Source: Acidovorax sp. NCPPB 3576
GTDB taxonomy: Bacteria; Pseudomonadota; Gammaproteobacteria; Burkholderiales; Burkholderiaceae_C
DNA: 64,000 nt
Direction: 5' to 3'
Assembly: GCF_028473605.1 (NCBI RefSeq)
Contig: NZ_CP097267.1
Coordinates: forward strand, 996,501 to 1,060,500
The translations under genes and the position numbers were made by a program. How positions within the stretch are numbered: the first letter of the stretch is position 1; each line of letters starts with the position of its first letter. The notes beneath the pieces were generated by a model. The model was not told where the DNA came from. It saw nothing but the letters and a program-made list of their open reading frames with translations, and made no database searches. Positions 28,359 to 39,823 of the stretch are shown piece after piece.

Positions 28359-29293
28359 AGCGCCAGAAAGGCGCCGCCGGGCAGGGCGCTTCTTCTGCCA
28401 CGGCGGCGAAGGTGTCGCCCGAGGACCAGGTGCTGCAGGAGCTACGCCCAGGCCAGTCCATCGAACTGCTCAAGGCGCTGCACATCCTCACCCGCGAAGG
28501 GCGGCTCAACCAGGATTCGCGGCGCAAGCTCAAGCAGGTGTACCACCTGTTCCAGTTCATCGAACCGCTGCTGCAGGAGCTGTCGCAGGACGGCCATGCG
28601 GCCACGCTGGCGGACCACGGGGCGGGCAAGTCGTACCTGGGCTTCATCCTGTACGACCTGTTCTTCAAGGCCCTGGGGCGCGGGCACATCTACGGCATCG
28701 AGACGCGGGCCGAGCTGGTGGAGCACTCCCGCGCCCTGGCCCAGCGGCTGGCGTTCGGGCGCATGTCGTTCCTCAACCTGTCGGTGGCGGAATCCACCGA
28801 TGCCGCCGTGCTGCCGCAGCGCATCGACGTGGTGACGGCGCTGCATGCCTGCGACACGGCCACCGACGACGCCATCGCCTTCGGGCTGGCCAAGCAGGCG
28901 CGTGCGATGGTGCTGGTGCCCTGCTGCCAGGCCGAGGTGGCCGCGTGCCTGCGCCAGGGCAAGGCGCTGCAGCTGTCGCGCACGCCGCTGGCCGAACTGT
29001 GGCGCCATCCGCTGCACACGCGCGAGATGGGCAGCCAGATCACCAACGTGCTGCGGTGCCTGCATCTGGAAGCCAGCGGCTACCAGGTGACGGTGACCGA
29101 ACTGGTGGGCTGGGAGCACAGCATGAAGAACGAGTTGATCGTGGCCCGCTACACCGGCCAGAAAAAACGCAGCGCGGCCGAGCGGCTGCGGGCCATCCTG
29201 GCGGAGTTCGGGCTGGAGCAGACGCTGGCGGCGCGGTTCGGCCTGCCTCTGGGCACGGACGCGTCGCCCGAGGCGGCTCCGGCAACGGTTTGA
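28355..29293 (+). CDS. Class I SAM-dependent methyltransferase, Methyltransf_32-like
   Basis: This 312-residue cytoplasmic protein has a Rossmann-type methyltransferase core. Motif I is DHGAGKSYLGF near 90-100, which lacks the classic DxGxGxG but is typical of the group. The acidic residue after strand 2 lies in YGIETRAELVE. A distinctive LHACDTATDDAIAF block and LVPCCQAEV follow. The substrate is unknown; related proteins are proposed RNA methyltransferases. It is coupled to the DUF1415 gene by an ATGA overlap. Repeat copy e follows after 39 bases. Confidence 0.85.
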   Translation: MKRQKGAAGQGASSATAAKVSPEDQVLQELRPGQSIELLKALHILTREGRLNQDSRRKLKQVYHLFQFIEPLLQELSQDGHAATLADHGAGKSYLGFILYDLFFKALGRGHIYGIETRAELVEHSRALAQRLAFGRMSFLNLSVAESTDAAVLPQRIDVVTALHACDTATDDAIAFGLAKQARAMVLVPCCQAEVAACLRQGKALQLSRTPLAELWRHPLHTREMGSQITNVLRCLHLEASGYQVTVTELVGWEHSMKNELIVARYTGQKKRSAAERLRAILAEFGLEQTLAARFGLPLGTDASPEAAPATV

Positions 29294-29332
29294 GGGTTTT
29301 TGGCTGCATGCCGGTGTTTTATTTGCCTTCGA

Positions 29333-29364
29333 TGCTATAAAAATAGTAGCAATCGCGCGGAGCG
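29333..29364 (+). repeat. Dispersed palindromic repeat, copy e (truncated)
   Basis: The head is TGCTATAAAAATAGTAGC, followed by AATCGCGCGGAGC, which aligns with ATTGCGCTGGAGC of the family. The usual middle part is missing. It lies just left of the RAYT gene. Confidence 0.6.
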
Positions 29365-29379
29365 GGCGGCACATGCGTA

Positions 29380-29388
29380 ATCGGGGAC
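29380..29388 (+). repeat. Left inverted repeat of the RAYT unit
   Basis: ATCGGGGAC is a perfect inverted match to GTCCCCGAT at 30185-30193, and the two bracket the RAYT gene. The left side continues as GGATTCCCC, giving a small local hairpin (GGGG...CCCC). Confidence 0.5.
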
Positions 29389-29431
29389 GGATTCCCCCTA
29401 CCATGGCGCCAGATCCACTTTGCGCGACCCC

Positions 29432-30136
29432 ATGGCCCGATTGCCCCGCCTGACCCTTGCCGGCTACCCGCACCACGTGATTCAGCGCGGCAACAACCGC
29501 CAGGCCATCTTCGCCGACCGTCAGGACCACGAAACCATGCTGGCCCTGCTGACCGAGCAGGCGCGCCGCTGCGGCGTGGCCGTCCATGCCTACGTGCTCA
29601 TGGGCAACCACTTCCACCTGCTGGCCACGCCCCAGACGGCCGACGGGCTGCCGCTGATGATGCAGGCCGTGGGCCGCAGCTACGTGCGCTACTTCAACAA
29701 CCGCCACGCGCGCACCGGCACGCTGTGGGAGGGGCGCTACCGCTCCACCGTGCTGCAACCCGAGCGCTACCTGCTCGCGTGCATGGCCTACATGGACCTG
29801 AACCCGGTGCGCTCCGGCGCCACCGCGCAGGCGGTGGACTACCCCTGGTCCAGCCACGCCCATTGCCTGGGCCTGCGCAGCGACCGGCTCATCACGCCGC
29901 ATGCGCTCTTCTGGGCGCTGGGCAACACGCCGTTCGCCCGCGAGGCGGCGTATGCGGCGCTCGTGCAGTCGGGCGTGAGCGGCCTGGAGCAGCAGGCTTT
30001 GACCGATTCCGCGCTCTCCGGATGGGCCCTGGGCGACCCTTCTTTTGTGCAGACCCTGCAGCAGCAAACCGAGCGGCGGTTGGTCAGAGCGAAAGCCGGC
30101 CGCCCGCCCACTCTGCCGAAGCCCATCCTCAAATAG
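29432..30136 (+). CDS. REP-associated tyrosine transposase (RAYT, IS200/Y1 family)
   Basis: This 234-residue protein is a single-strand DNA transposase relative of the Y1 HUH family, thought to move short palindromic repeats. The N-terminal RLPRLTLAGYPHHVIQRGNNR block is typical. The HUH-like metal site is HFHLL (in MGNHFHLLATP near 68-78), and the catalytic tyrosine candidate lies in RSYVRYFNNRHARTGTLWEGRY near 91-112. I take the ATG at 29432. Copies e and f of the dispersed repeat lie on either side, and the stop codon is within copy f. It is one gene with no IS ends of the usual kind, so I do not call it an insertion sequence. Confidence 0.93.
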   Translation: MARLPRLTLAGYPHHVIQRGNNRQAIFADRQDHETMLALLTEQARRCGVAVHAYVLMGNHFHLLATPQTADGLPLMMQAVGRSYVRYFNNRHARTGTLWEGRYRSTVLQPERYLLACMAYMDLNPVRSGATAQAVDYPWSSHAHCLGLRSDRLITPHALFWALGNTPFAREAAYAALVQSGVSGLEQQALTDSALSGWALGDPSFVQTLQQQTERRLVRAKAGRPPTLPKPILK

Positions 30137-30180
30137 CTGTTCATCGCTTGATGGATATCGTTCAATTGCTCCTGTTTTTG
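30131..30180 (+). repeat. Dispersed palindromic repeat, copy f (variant type)
   Basis: AAATAGCTGTTCATCGCTTG, then ATGGATATCG, ATTGCTCCTG and TTTTTG, align with the TAGCTG/GCGCT form of the family (compare copy k read on the minus strand). The RAYT stop TAG (30134-30136) lies in it. Confidence 0.55.
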
Positions 30181-30184
30181 ATGT

Positions 30185-30193
30185 GTCCCCGAT
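30185..30193 (-). repeat. Right inverted repeat of the RAYT unit
   Basis: GTCCCCGAT is the inverted partner of 29380-29388. It is followed by an AT-rich stretch and TCTGACCCC near 30231, a sequence style common at RAYT borders. Confidence 0.5.
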
Positions 30194-30250
30194 ATAAATA
30201 AATGAGATAAATTCTCATCGATAATTTGTATCTGACCCCATTTAAAGTGC

Positions 30251-30280
30251 TTGCCCGACCTTGCTGCGATGCACTAATCT
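30251..30280 (+). promoter_or_regulatory. Candidate sigma-70 promoter for gltBD
   Basis: TTGCCC (30251-30256) and TAATCT (30275-30280) are 18 bases apart and end 35 bases before the gltB ATG. The RAYT unit ends just upstream, so this promoter would be the first after the insertion. Confidence 0.4.
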
Positions 30281-30315
30281 TGCGCTCCCTGCGACCCATT
30301 TCCGAGGAGAGCGCC

Positions 30316-35070
<4,755 letters not shown>

Positions 35071-35120
35071 GGCCCGCCCGATCCATCCGCACCGCATTCA
35101 ACGATCCAAGGACAGACATC

Positions 35121-36599
35121 ATGGGAAAGACCACCGGCTTCATGGAATACGAGCGCATCGAAGAGGGCTACCGCCCTCCTGCCGAGCGCCTGAAGCACTA
35201 CAAGGAATTCGTCATCGGCCTGGATGACGCGCAGGCCAAGATCCAGGGCGCGCGCTGCATGGACTGCGGCACGCCGTTCTGCAACAGCGGCTGCCCGGTC
35301 AACAACATCATTCCGGACTTCAACGACCTGGTGTACCAGCAGGACTGGAAGAGCGCCATCGCGGTGCTGCACAGCACCAACAACTTCCCCGAGTTCACCG
35401 GCCGCATCTGCCCCGCGCCCTGCGAGGCCGCCTGCGTGCTCAACGTGAACGACGACCCGGTGGGCATCAAGTCCATCGAGCACGCCATCATCGACCGCGC
35501 CTGGGCCGAGGGCTGGGTCAAGCCCCTGCCCCCGAAGCACAAGACCGGCAAAAAGGTCGCCGTGGTCGGCTCCGGCCCGGCCGGCATGGCGGCGGCCCAG
35601 CAACTGGCGCGCGCGGGCCATGACGTGACCCTGTTCGAGAAGAACGACCGCATCGGCGGCCTGCTGCGCTACGGCATTCCCGACTTCAAGATGGAGAAGT
35701 CGCACATCGACCGCCGTGCCGAGCAGATGGCCGCCGAGGGCGTCACCATCCGCACCGGCGTGTTCATCGGCGCCGCCAAGGACGGCCTGGGCAAGGGCTC
35801 CAAGGTCACCAACTGGGCCAAGGAAACCATCACGCCCGAGCAGCTGAAAAAGGACTTCGACGCCGTGCTGCTGACCGGCGGCGCCGAGCAGTCGCGCGAC
35901 CTGCCTGTGCCCGGCCGCGACCTGGACGGCGTGCACTTCGCGATGGAGTTCTTGCCCCAGCAGAACAAGGTCAACGCGGGCGACAAGCTCAAGGGCCAGT
36001 TGCGCGCCGATGGCAAGCACGTCATCGTGATCGGCGGCGGCGACACCGGCAGCGATTGCGTGGGCACCAGCAACCGCCACGGTGCCGTGAGCGTCACGCA
36101 GTTCGAGCTGATGCCCCAGCCGCCCGAGGTCGAGAACCGCCCCATGACCTGGCCCTACTGGCCGATCAAGCTGCGCACCAGCTCCAGCCACGAAGAGGGC
36201 TGCGAGCGCGAGTTCGCCATCTCCACCAAGGAGCTGCTGGGCGAGAAGGGCAAGGTCACCGGCCTCAAGACCGTCCGCGTCGAATGGAAGGAGGGCAAGA
36301 TGGTCGAGGTGGCCGGCAGCGAGCAGATCCTCAAGGCCGACCTCGTGCTGCTGGCCATGGGCTTTGTGAGCCCCGTCGCGCAGGTGCTGGACGCCTTCGG
36401 CGTGGACAAGGACGCCCGCGGCAACGCGAAGGCCACCACCGACTTTGACGGCGGCTACGCCACCAACGTGCCCAAGGTGTTCGCCGCGGGCGACATGCGC
36501 CGGGGCCAGTCCCTGGTGGTGTGGGCCATCCGCGAAGGCCGCCAGGCCGCGCGTTCGGTGGACGAGTTCCTGATGGGGTACTCCGACCTGCCGCGCTGA
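35121..36599 (+). CDS. gltD: Glutamate synthase small subunit
   Basis: GltD passes electrons from NADPH through FAD and 4Fe-4S clusters to GltB. The 492-residue protein has the N-terminal cluster cysteines ([17 protein letters not shown] and CPAPCEAAC), the FAD loop [17 protein letters not shown] and the NADPH loop [10 protein letters not shown]. It follows gltB by 50 bases. A strong terminator lies 32 bases after the stop. Confidence 0.97.
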   Translation: MGKTTGFMEYERIEEGYRPPAERLKHYKEFVIGLDDAQAKIQGARCMDCGTPFCNSGCPVNNIIPDFNDLVYQQDWKSAIAVLHSTNNFPEFTGRICPAPCEAACVLNVNDDPVGIKSIEHAIIDRAWAEGWVKPLPPKHKTGKKVAVVGSGPAGMAAAQQLARAGHDVTLFEKNDRIGGLLRYGIPDFKMEKSHIDRRAEQMAAEGVTIRTGVFIGAAKDGLGKGSKVTNWAKETITPEQLKKDFDAVLLTGGAEQSRDLPVPGRDLDGVHFAMEFLPQQNKVNAGDKLKGQLRADGKHVIVIGGGDTGSDCVGTSNRHGAVSVTQFELMPQPPEVENRPMTWPYWPIKLRTSSSHEEGCEREFAISTKELLGEKGKVTGLKTVRVEWKEGKMVEVAGSEQILKADLVLLAMGFVSPVAQVLDAFGVDKDARGNAKATTDFDGGYATNVPKVFAAGDMRRGQSLVVWAIREGRQAARSVDEFLMGYSDLPR

Positions 36600-36630
36600 G
36601 GCTCGTCCGAAGCGGCACGCTTTGAAACAC

Positions 36631-36657
36631 AACGGCGCTCTTCGGAGCGCCGTTTTC
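36631..36657 (+). terminator. Rho-independent terminator after gltD
   Basis: AACGGCGCTC and GAGCGCCGTT form a 10-base stem capped by a TTCG tetraloop, followed by TTCTT. Confidence 0.88.
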
Positions 36658-36687
36658 TTGGGGCCAATGCGATGGCCCGACCGACCG

Positions 36688-36718
36688 AAAAAAAAGCCCC
36701 TGCCGAACGGCAGGGGCT
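36688..36718 (-). terminator. Rho-independent terminator of the stefin-like gene
   Basis: The stem AGCCCCTGCC/GGCAGGGGCT has the loop GAAC on the plus strand. The run of eight A bases at its left is a T-run on the minus strand, so it ends transcripts coming from 36803. It stands back to back with the gltD terminator. Confidence 0.85.
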
Positions 36719-36802
36719 TTCGCGGGAAGGCAGCGTTTGCGGCGCAGCGCCGTTCACCCTTTCCTTCCTCTTTTTTTCTCCTACCTCCCTCTCCTACCGA
36801 AA

Positions 36803-37081
36803 TCAGGGGGTGATTTCGATGATCTGGGTGATGTGGGGCTGGCCCTGGCCTGGCAGCGGTTGGTAGATGTGGAGCTTCACCACGCGCACAGGGGCGTTGG
36901 GCAGCACGTTCTGGGCCTGGGACAGGAACGAATAGTTGGTGCCGGCGACCACTTGGGTTGCAAAGGCGAACGGGGTGTACTTGGTTCCCACCAGGGTCAC
37001 GGCTTCCGCGAAGACCTTCTTGGCCTCTGCGGTGAGTTCGAAATTGAAGCCGGTCCAGCCGCCTGCAAGATTGTTCGACAT
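36803..37081 (-). CDS. Stefin/cystatin-like cysteine protease inhibitor
   Basis: This is a 92-residue protein without signal peptide, cysteines or membrane segment. It has the three inhibitory elements of family I25 stefins in the right order: an N-terminal Gly pair (LAGGW, 5-9), the first hairpin loop QVVAGTNY at 43-50, and the second loop QPLPGQGQP at 74-82. A helix (about 18-30) precedes the loops, as in stefins. Stefins block papain-like cysteine proteases by wedging these loops into the active site. The ATG at 37081 has an AGAGAGG site 9 bases upstream; an ATG at 37090 is too close to it. The gene is alone, with its own terminator. The target in a bacterium is unknown. Confidence 0.82.
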   Translation of the reverse strand: MSNNLAGGWTGFNFELTAEAKKVFAEAVTLVGTKYTPFAFATQVVAGTNYSFLSQAQNVLPNAPVRVVKLHIYQPLPGQGQPHITQIIEITP

Positions 37082-37370
37082 GTCGCTCATCCTCTCTAGA
37101 GTTTGGTCGCTGCTTGAGTGAAGCCAAAAACGTGCGAGCCTCCGTTTCTGGCTGCCCATTCGTCACCGGAGAGCGTTTTTTTGAATTCTTGGTGATTCTT
37201 CGATCGCGCCGTGCCCAGTCCACGGATTCTGGCGACGGGCCTTCTTTCTGCCCTTAACCGGGGCTGAGAAGTTCTGAAACGTTCTGAAATTTCTCGAAGC
37301 CCTGCGATCGGTGCGCGGTGGGTCTTTCCGGCCTGAAAGCAAAACGGCGCCTGGCGGCGCCGTTCGTGGA
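37082..37370. other. Upstream region of the stefin-like gene with TTCTGAAA repeats
   Basis: No gene is seen here. Two copies of GTTCTGAAA (37271-37279 and 37281-37289) lie 10 bases apart, one helix turn, enclosed by GAGAA and TTCTC. This looks like a protein-binding site about 190 bases before the gene. Confidence 0.35.
37343..37364 (-). terminator. Possible terminator hairpin beyond the first TonB receptor gene
   Basis: AACGGCGCC and GGCGCCGTT form a perfect 9-base stem with loop TGGC. On the minus strand it is followed by a short T-run (TTGC), so it could end the receptor transcript that stops at 37438, beyond repeat copy g. Confidence 0.5.
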
Positions 37371-37434
37371 TGCTATGAAAATATGAGCTACATGCCGGCA
37401 CATTCATTGCGCTGGAGGCTGTTTTTGCTCTGAG
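37371..37434 (+). repeat. Dispersed palindromic repeat, copy g
   Basis: TGCTATGAAAATATGAGC, then ATTCATTGCGCTGGAGGC and GTTTTTGCTCTGAG. The tail matches copy b. It ends 3 bases before the stop codon of the TonB receptor gene. Confidence 0.8.
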
Positions 37435-37437
37435 TCC

Positions 37438-39648
37438 TCAGAACTTGTATTGCATGCCCACCGTCACCTGCCGCGGGCTGCCGGGCATGACCCAGACACG
37501 GTTGTAGGCGCTGTGGTAGTAGGTCTTGTCGAACAGGTTGTCCACGTCCAGCGACACGCGCAGGCGCTTGTCCAGGTTCCAGTAGGTGGTGAGCTTGGCC
37601 ACGGTGTAGGCGGGCAGGCGCGGCTCGCCCGTGTCGCCACGGCGCTCGCCCACATGGGTGAAGCCGCCGCCCACGCCCAGCAGGCCGCCGCCGGCCAGCG
37701 CCATTTCGTGCGTGACGAAGGCGCTGGCGCTCTGGCGTGCGAACTGGGTGATGAGCGGGTCGGCGTCCAGGTAGGTGTAGCTCAGCGCCACGCGCCAGCC
37801 GGGCGCGACCCAGCCGGCCAGTTCGGCCTCCAGCCCCCGGTTGCGCACCTTGCCGGGCACCGGCACCAGGTACACGCCGTCGTCGTCCCAGGTGGCCGTG
37901 TTGCGCTTGCTGATGTCGAACACCGCCACGCTGCCGCCCAGGCGCGCATCGGCGCTCTGCCACTTCATGCCCAGCTCGCGCGCGGTGCCGGTCTCGGGCT
38001 GGATCTGCTGGCCGGACGCGGTGGTCTGGGCCTGTGCGCGGAATGATCGGCCGGCGCTGGCATACACCGACAGCGCGGGCGTGGCCAGCCAGGTCAGGCC
38101 CAGGCGCGGCGAGGTGGCGCTGGGGTCCTGGGTGGTGACGCGGCCGGTGCTGCGCTCGTCGATCTCGCCGCGGTAGCGGTCGTGGCGCACGCCCGCCAAG
38201 AGCTTCCACTGCGGCGCGAGGCTGATCTGGTCCTGCACGTAGAAGGCGGTGGTGCGGTCGTTCACCGTGCGGTCGATGGCGCGGGCCGTGAGCGCGGGGC
38301 GCGCGGCGGCGCCGTACACCGGGTTGGCCACGCTGATGCCGTAGCCGAAGCGGCCGCCGCCAGCCTGGGTGCGCATGGTCTGGTCCATGTCGAAGCGCGA
38401 GACCTCGGCGCCGATCAGCAGCTCATGCTGGAAGGCGCCGGTCGTGAGGCGCCCGTTCAGGTCGAGCTGCACCGTGGTGTCGTCGGACCGGAAGTCGCGG
38501 CTGATGAGCCGGCGGCATAGCCAGCCGCTGGCCTCGACCGAGGTCTGGCAGGGCGCGGGGCCGTACTGGTGGGATTCGCTGGCCAGGCCGCCCAGCGTGT
38601 TGCGCTTGTACTGCAGGCCGGCGCGCAGGCTCCAGTCGGACGACAGCGCCTGCTCCAGGAAGAACTGGTGCGTCTGGTTGTCCACGGTGATGTCGCCATC
38701 GCCGGGCTCGCCGTAAAAGCGCGAGGTGGGCACCGCGCCCAGCTGGCCGTTGACCGAGACCACGCCCCGGTCGAGCGGCGCGCGCTGGCGCAGCCACTCG
38801 CCGTCGTAGCGCAGCACGGTGTCCGGTCCGAGCTTCCAGGTGATGGCCGGGGCGATCAGCTCGCGGCGGCTGTGCACGAAGTCGCGGAAGCTGTCCTTGT
38901 CCTCCACCGACACGTTGAGCCGGTAGGCCAGCGTGGCGGGCTCGGTGGCGCTGCCGTTCAGCGGGCCGGTGCTGTCCAGCGCCAGGCGCCTGGCGTCGTG
39001 CGTGCCGTAGTAGGCCTCGACCGAATGGGCCGCCTTGAACAGCGGCGGCTTGGTCACGACGTTCACCGTGCCGCCCGGCTCGCTGTTGCCGTACAGCGCG
39101 CCCATGGTGCCCTTGAGGAATTCGAAGCGCTCCACGTTGGCGGTGTCGCGCGGCGCGTTGAAGCCGCGGTTGGCCGGCATGCCGTTGCGCAACAGACTCA
39201 TGCCCATGTCCTCGTGGCCCACGAAGCCGCGCATGGCCACGTTGTCCCAGATGCCGCCGAAGTTGTTCTGCCGCGAGACGCCGGCCACGTAGTCCAGCAC
39301 GTCATCGAGGCGCTGGGCGCCCAGGTCATCGACCAGTTGCCGCGTGACCACGCGCACGGCCTGGGGCACCTCGCGCAGCGGCGTGTCGGTCTTGGTCGCG
39401 CCCTCCGATTCCTGGGCGTGGTACTGGCCGGACTGCTGGCGGCCGACGACCTCGGTGGCGGGCAGTTGCGGCTCGGCGGCCGCTGGCGCCTGGGCGAAGG
39501 CGGGCAGGGCGGCGCCCTGCACCAGGGCCGCCAGGCTGGCGGCGGCCAGCAGCGAGCGGCGCGGCGCGCGCTGCGCTGTGCAGGCATGGGCCGCGTGCGC
39601 GGTGGCAGGGAAGGGAACGGGTTGGCCGGCGGCAGAAGGGCGGTGCAT
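37438..39648 (-). CDS. TonB-dependent siderophore receptor (no signalling domain)
   Basis: This outer-membrane barrel takes up ferric siderophores with energy from TonB. I take the ATG at 39648 (736 residues). The signal peptide is unusually long, with the hydrophobic core at about 35-50, cleaved near PAFAQA. The plug domain follows (RLDDVLDYVAGVSRQNNFGG, and the LRNGM...GGTVNVVT block), then the barrel ending in the aromatic-terminal QYKF. It lacks the N-terminal STN domain of its neighbour and is clearly its paralogue. I find no convincing Fur box just upstream. The siderophore type cannot be told. Confidence 0.93.
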   Translation of the reverse strand: MHRPSAAGQPVPFPATAHAAHACTAQRAPRRSLLAAASLAALVQGAALPAFAQAPAAAEPQLPATEVVGRQQSGQYHAQESEGATKTDTPLREVPQAVRVVTRQLVDDLGAQRLDDVLDYVAGVSRQNNFGGIWDNVAMRGFVGHEDMGMSLLRNGMPANRGFNAPRDTANVERFEFLKGTMGALYGNSEPGGTVNVVTKPPLFKAAHSVEAYYGTHDARRLALDSTGPLNGSATEPATLAYRLNVSVEDKDSFRDFVHSRRELIAPAITWKLGPDTVLRYDGEWLRQRAPLDRGVVSVNGQLGAVPTSRFYGEPGDGDITVDNQTHQFFLEQALSSDWSLRAGLQYKRNTLGGLASESHQYGPAPCQTSVEASGWLCRRLISRDFRSDDTTVQLDLNGRLTTGAFQHELLIGAEVSRFDMDQTMRTQAGGGRFGYGISVANPVYGAAARPALTARAIDRTVNDRTTAFYVQDQISLAPQWKLLAGVRHDRYRGEIDERSTGRVTTQDPSATSPRLGLTWLATPALSVYASAGRSFRAQAQTTASGQQIQPETGTARELGMKWQSADARLGGSVAVFDISKRNTATWDDDGVYLVPVPGKVRNRGLEAELAGWVAPGWRVALSYTYLDADPLITQFARQSASAFVTHEMALAGGGLLGVGGGFTHVGERRGDTGEPRLPAYTVAKLTTYWNLDKRLRVSLDVDNLFDKTYYHSAYNRVWVMPGSPRQVTVGMQYKF

Positions 39649-39823
39649 GGTGCTCTCTCGTTGGTGGTATGCAGGAGAAGACACGCGGCGATGGGGAAAG
39701 GGGACAGCGTTCGTGGAAATTTTTCTTATGCCGGATCGCAACCACTGAAACGGCACCGGTCCCGCCCCTGTCTCTGATCGGCAGCTTGCGAGGCCGCGAA
39801 TCCACCCCGCGCCGGCGCAACGC

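Noticed and set aside
29380..30193. A complete insertion sequence around the RAYT
   Set aside because: The inverted repeats are only 9 bases, no target duplication is visible, and RAYTs are normally single, non-IS genes.
39649..39823. Fur box before the second TonB receptor
   Set aside because: An AT-rich stretch (GGAAATTTTTCTTATG) is present, but it does not match the two-half Fur consensus.
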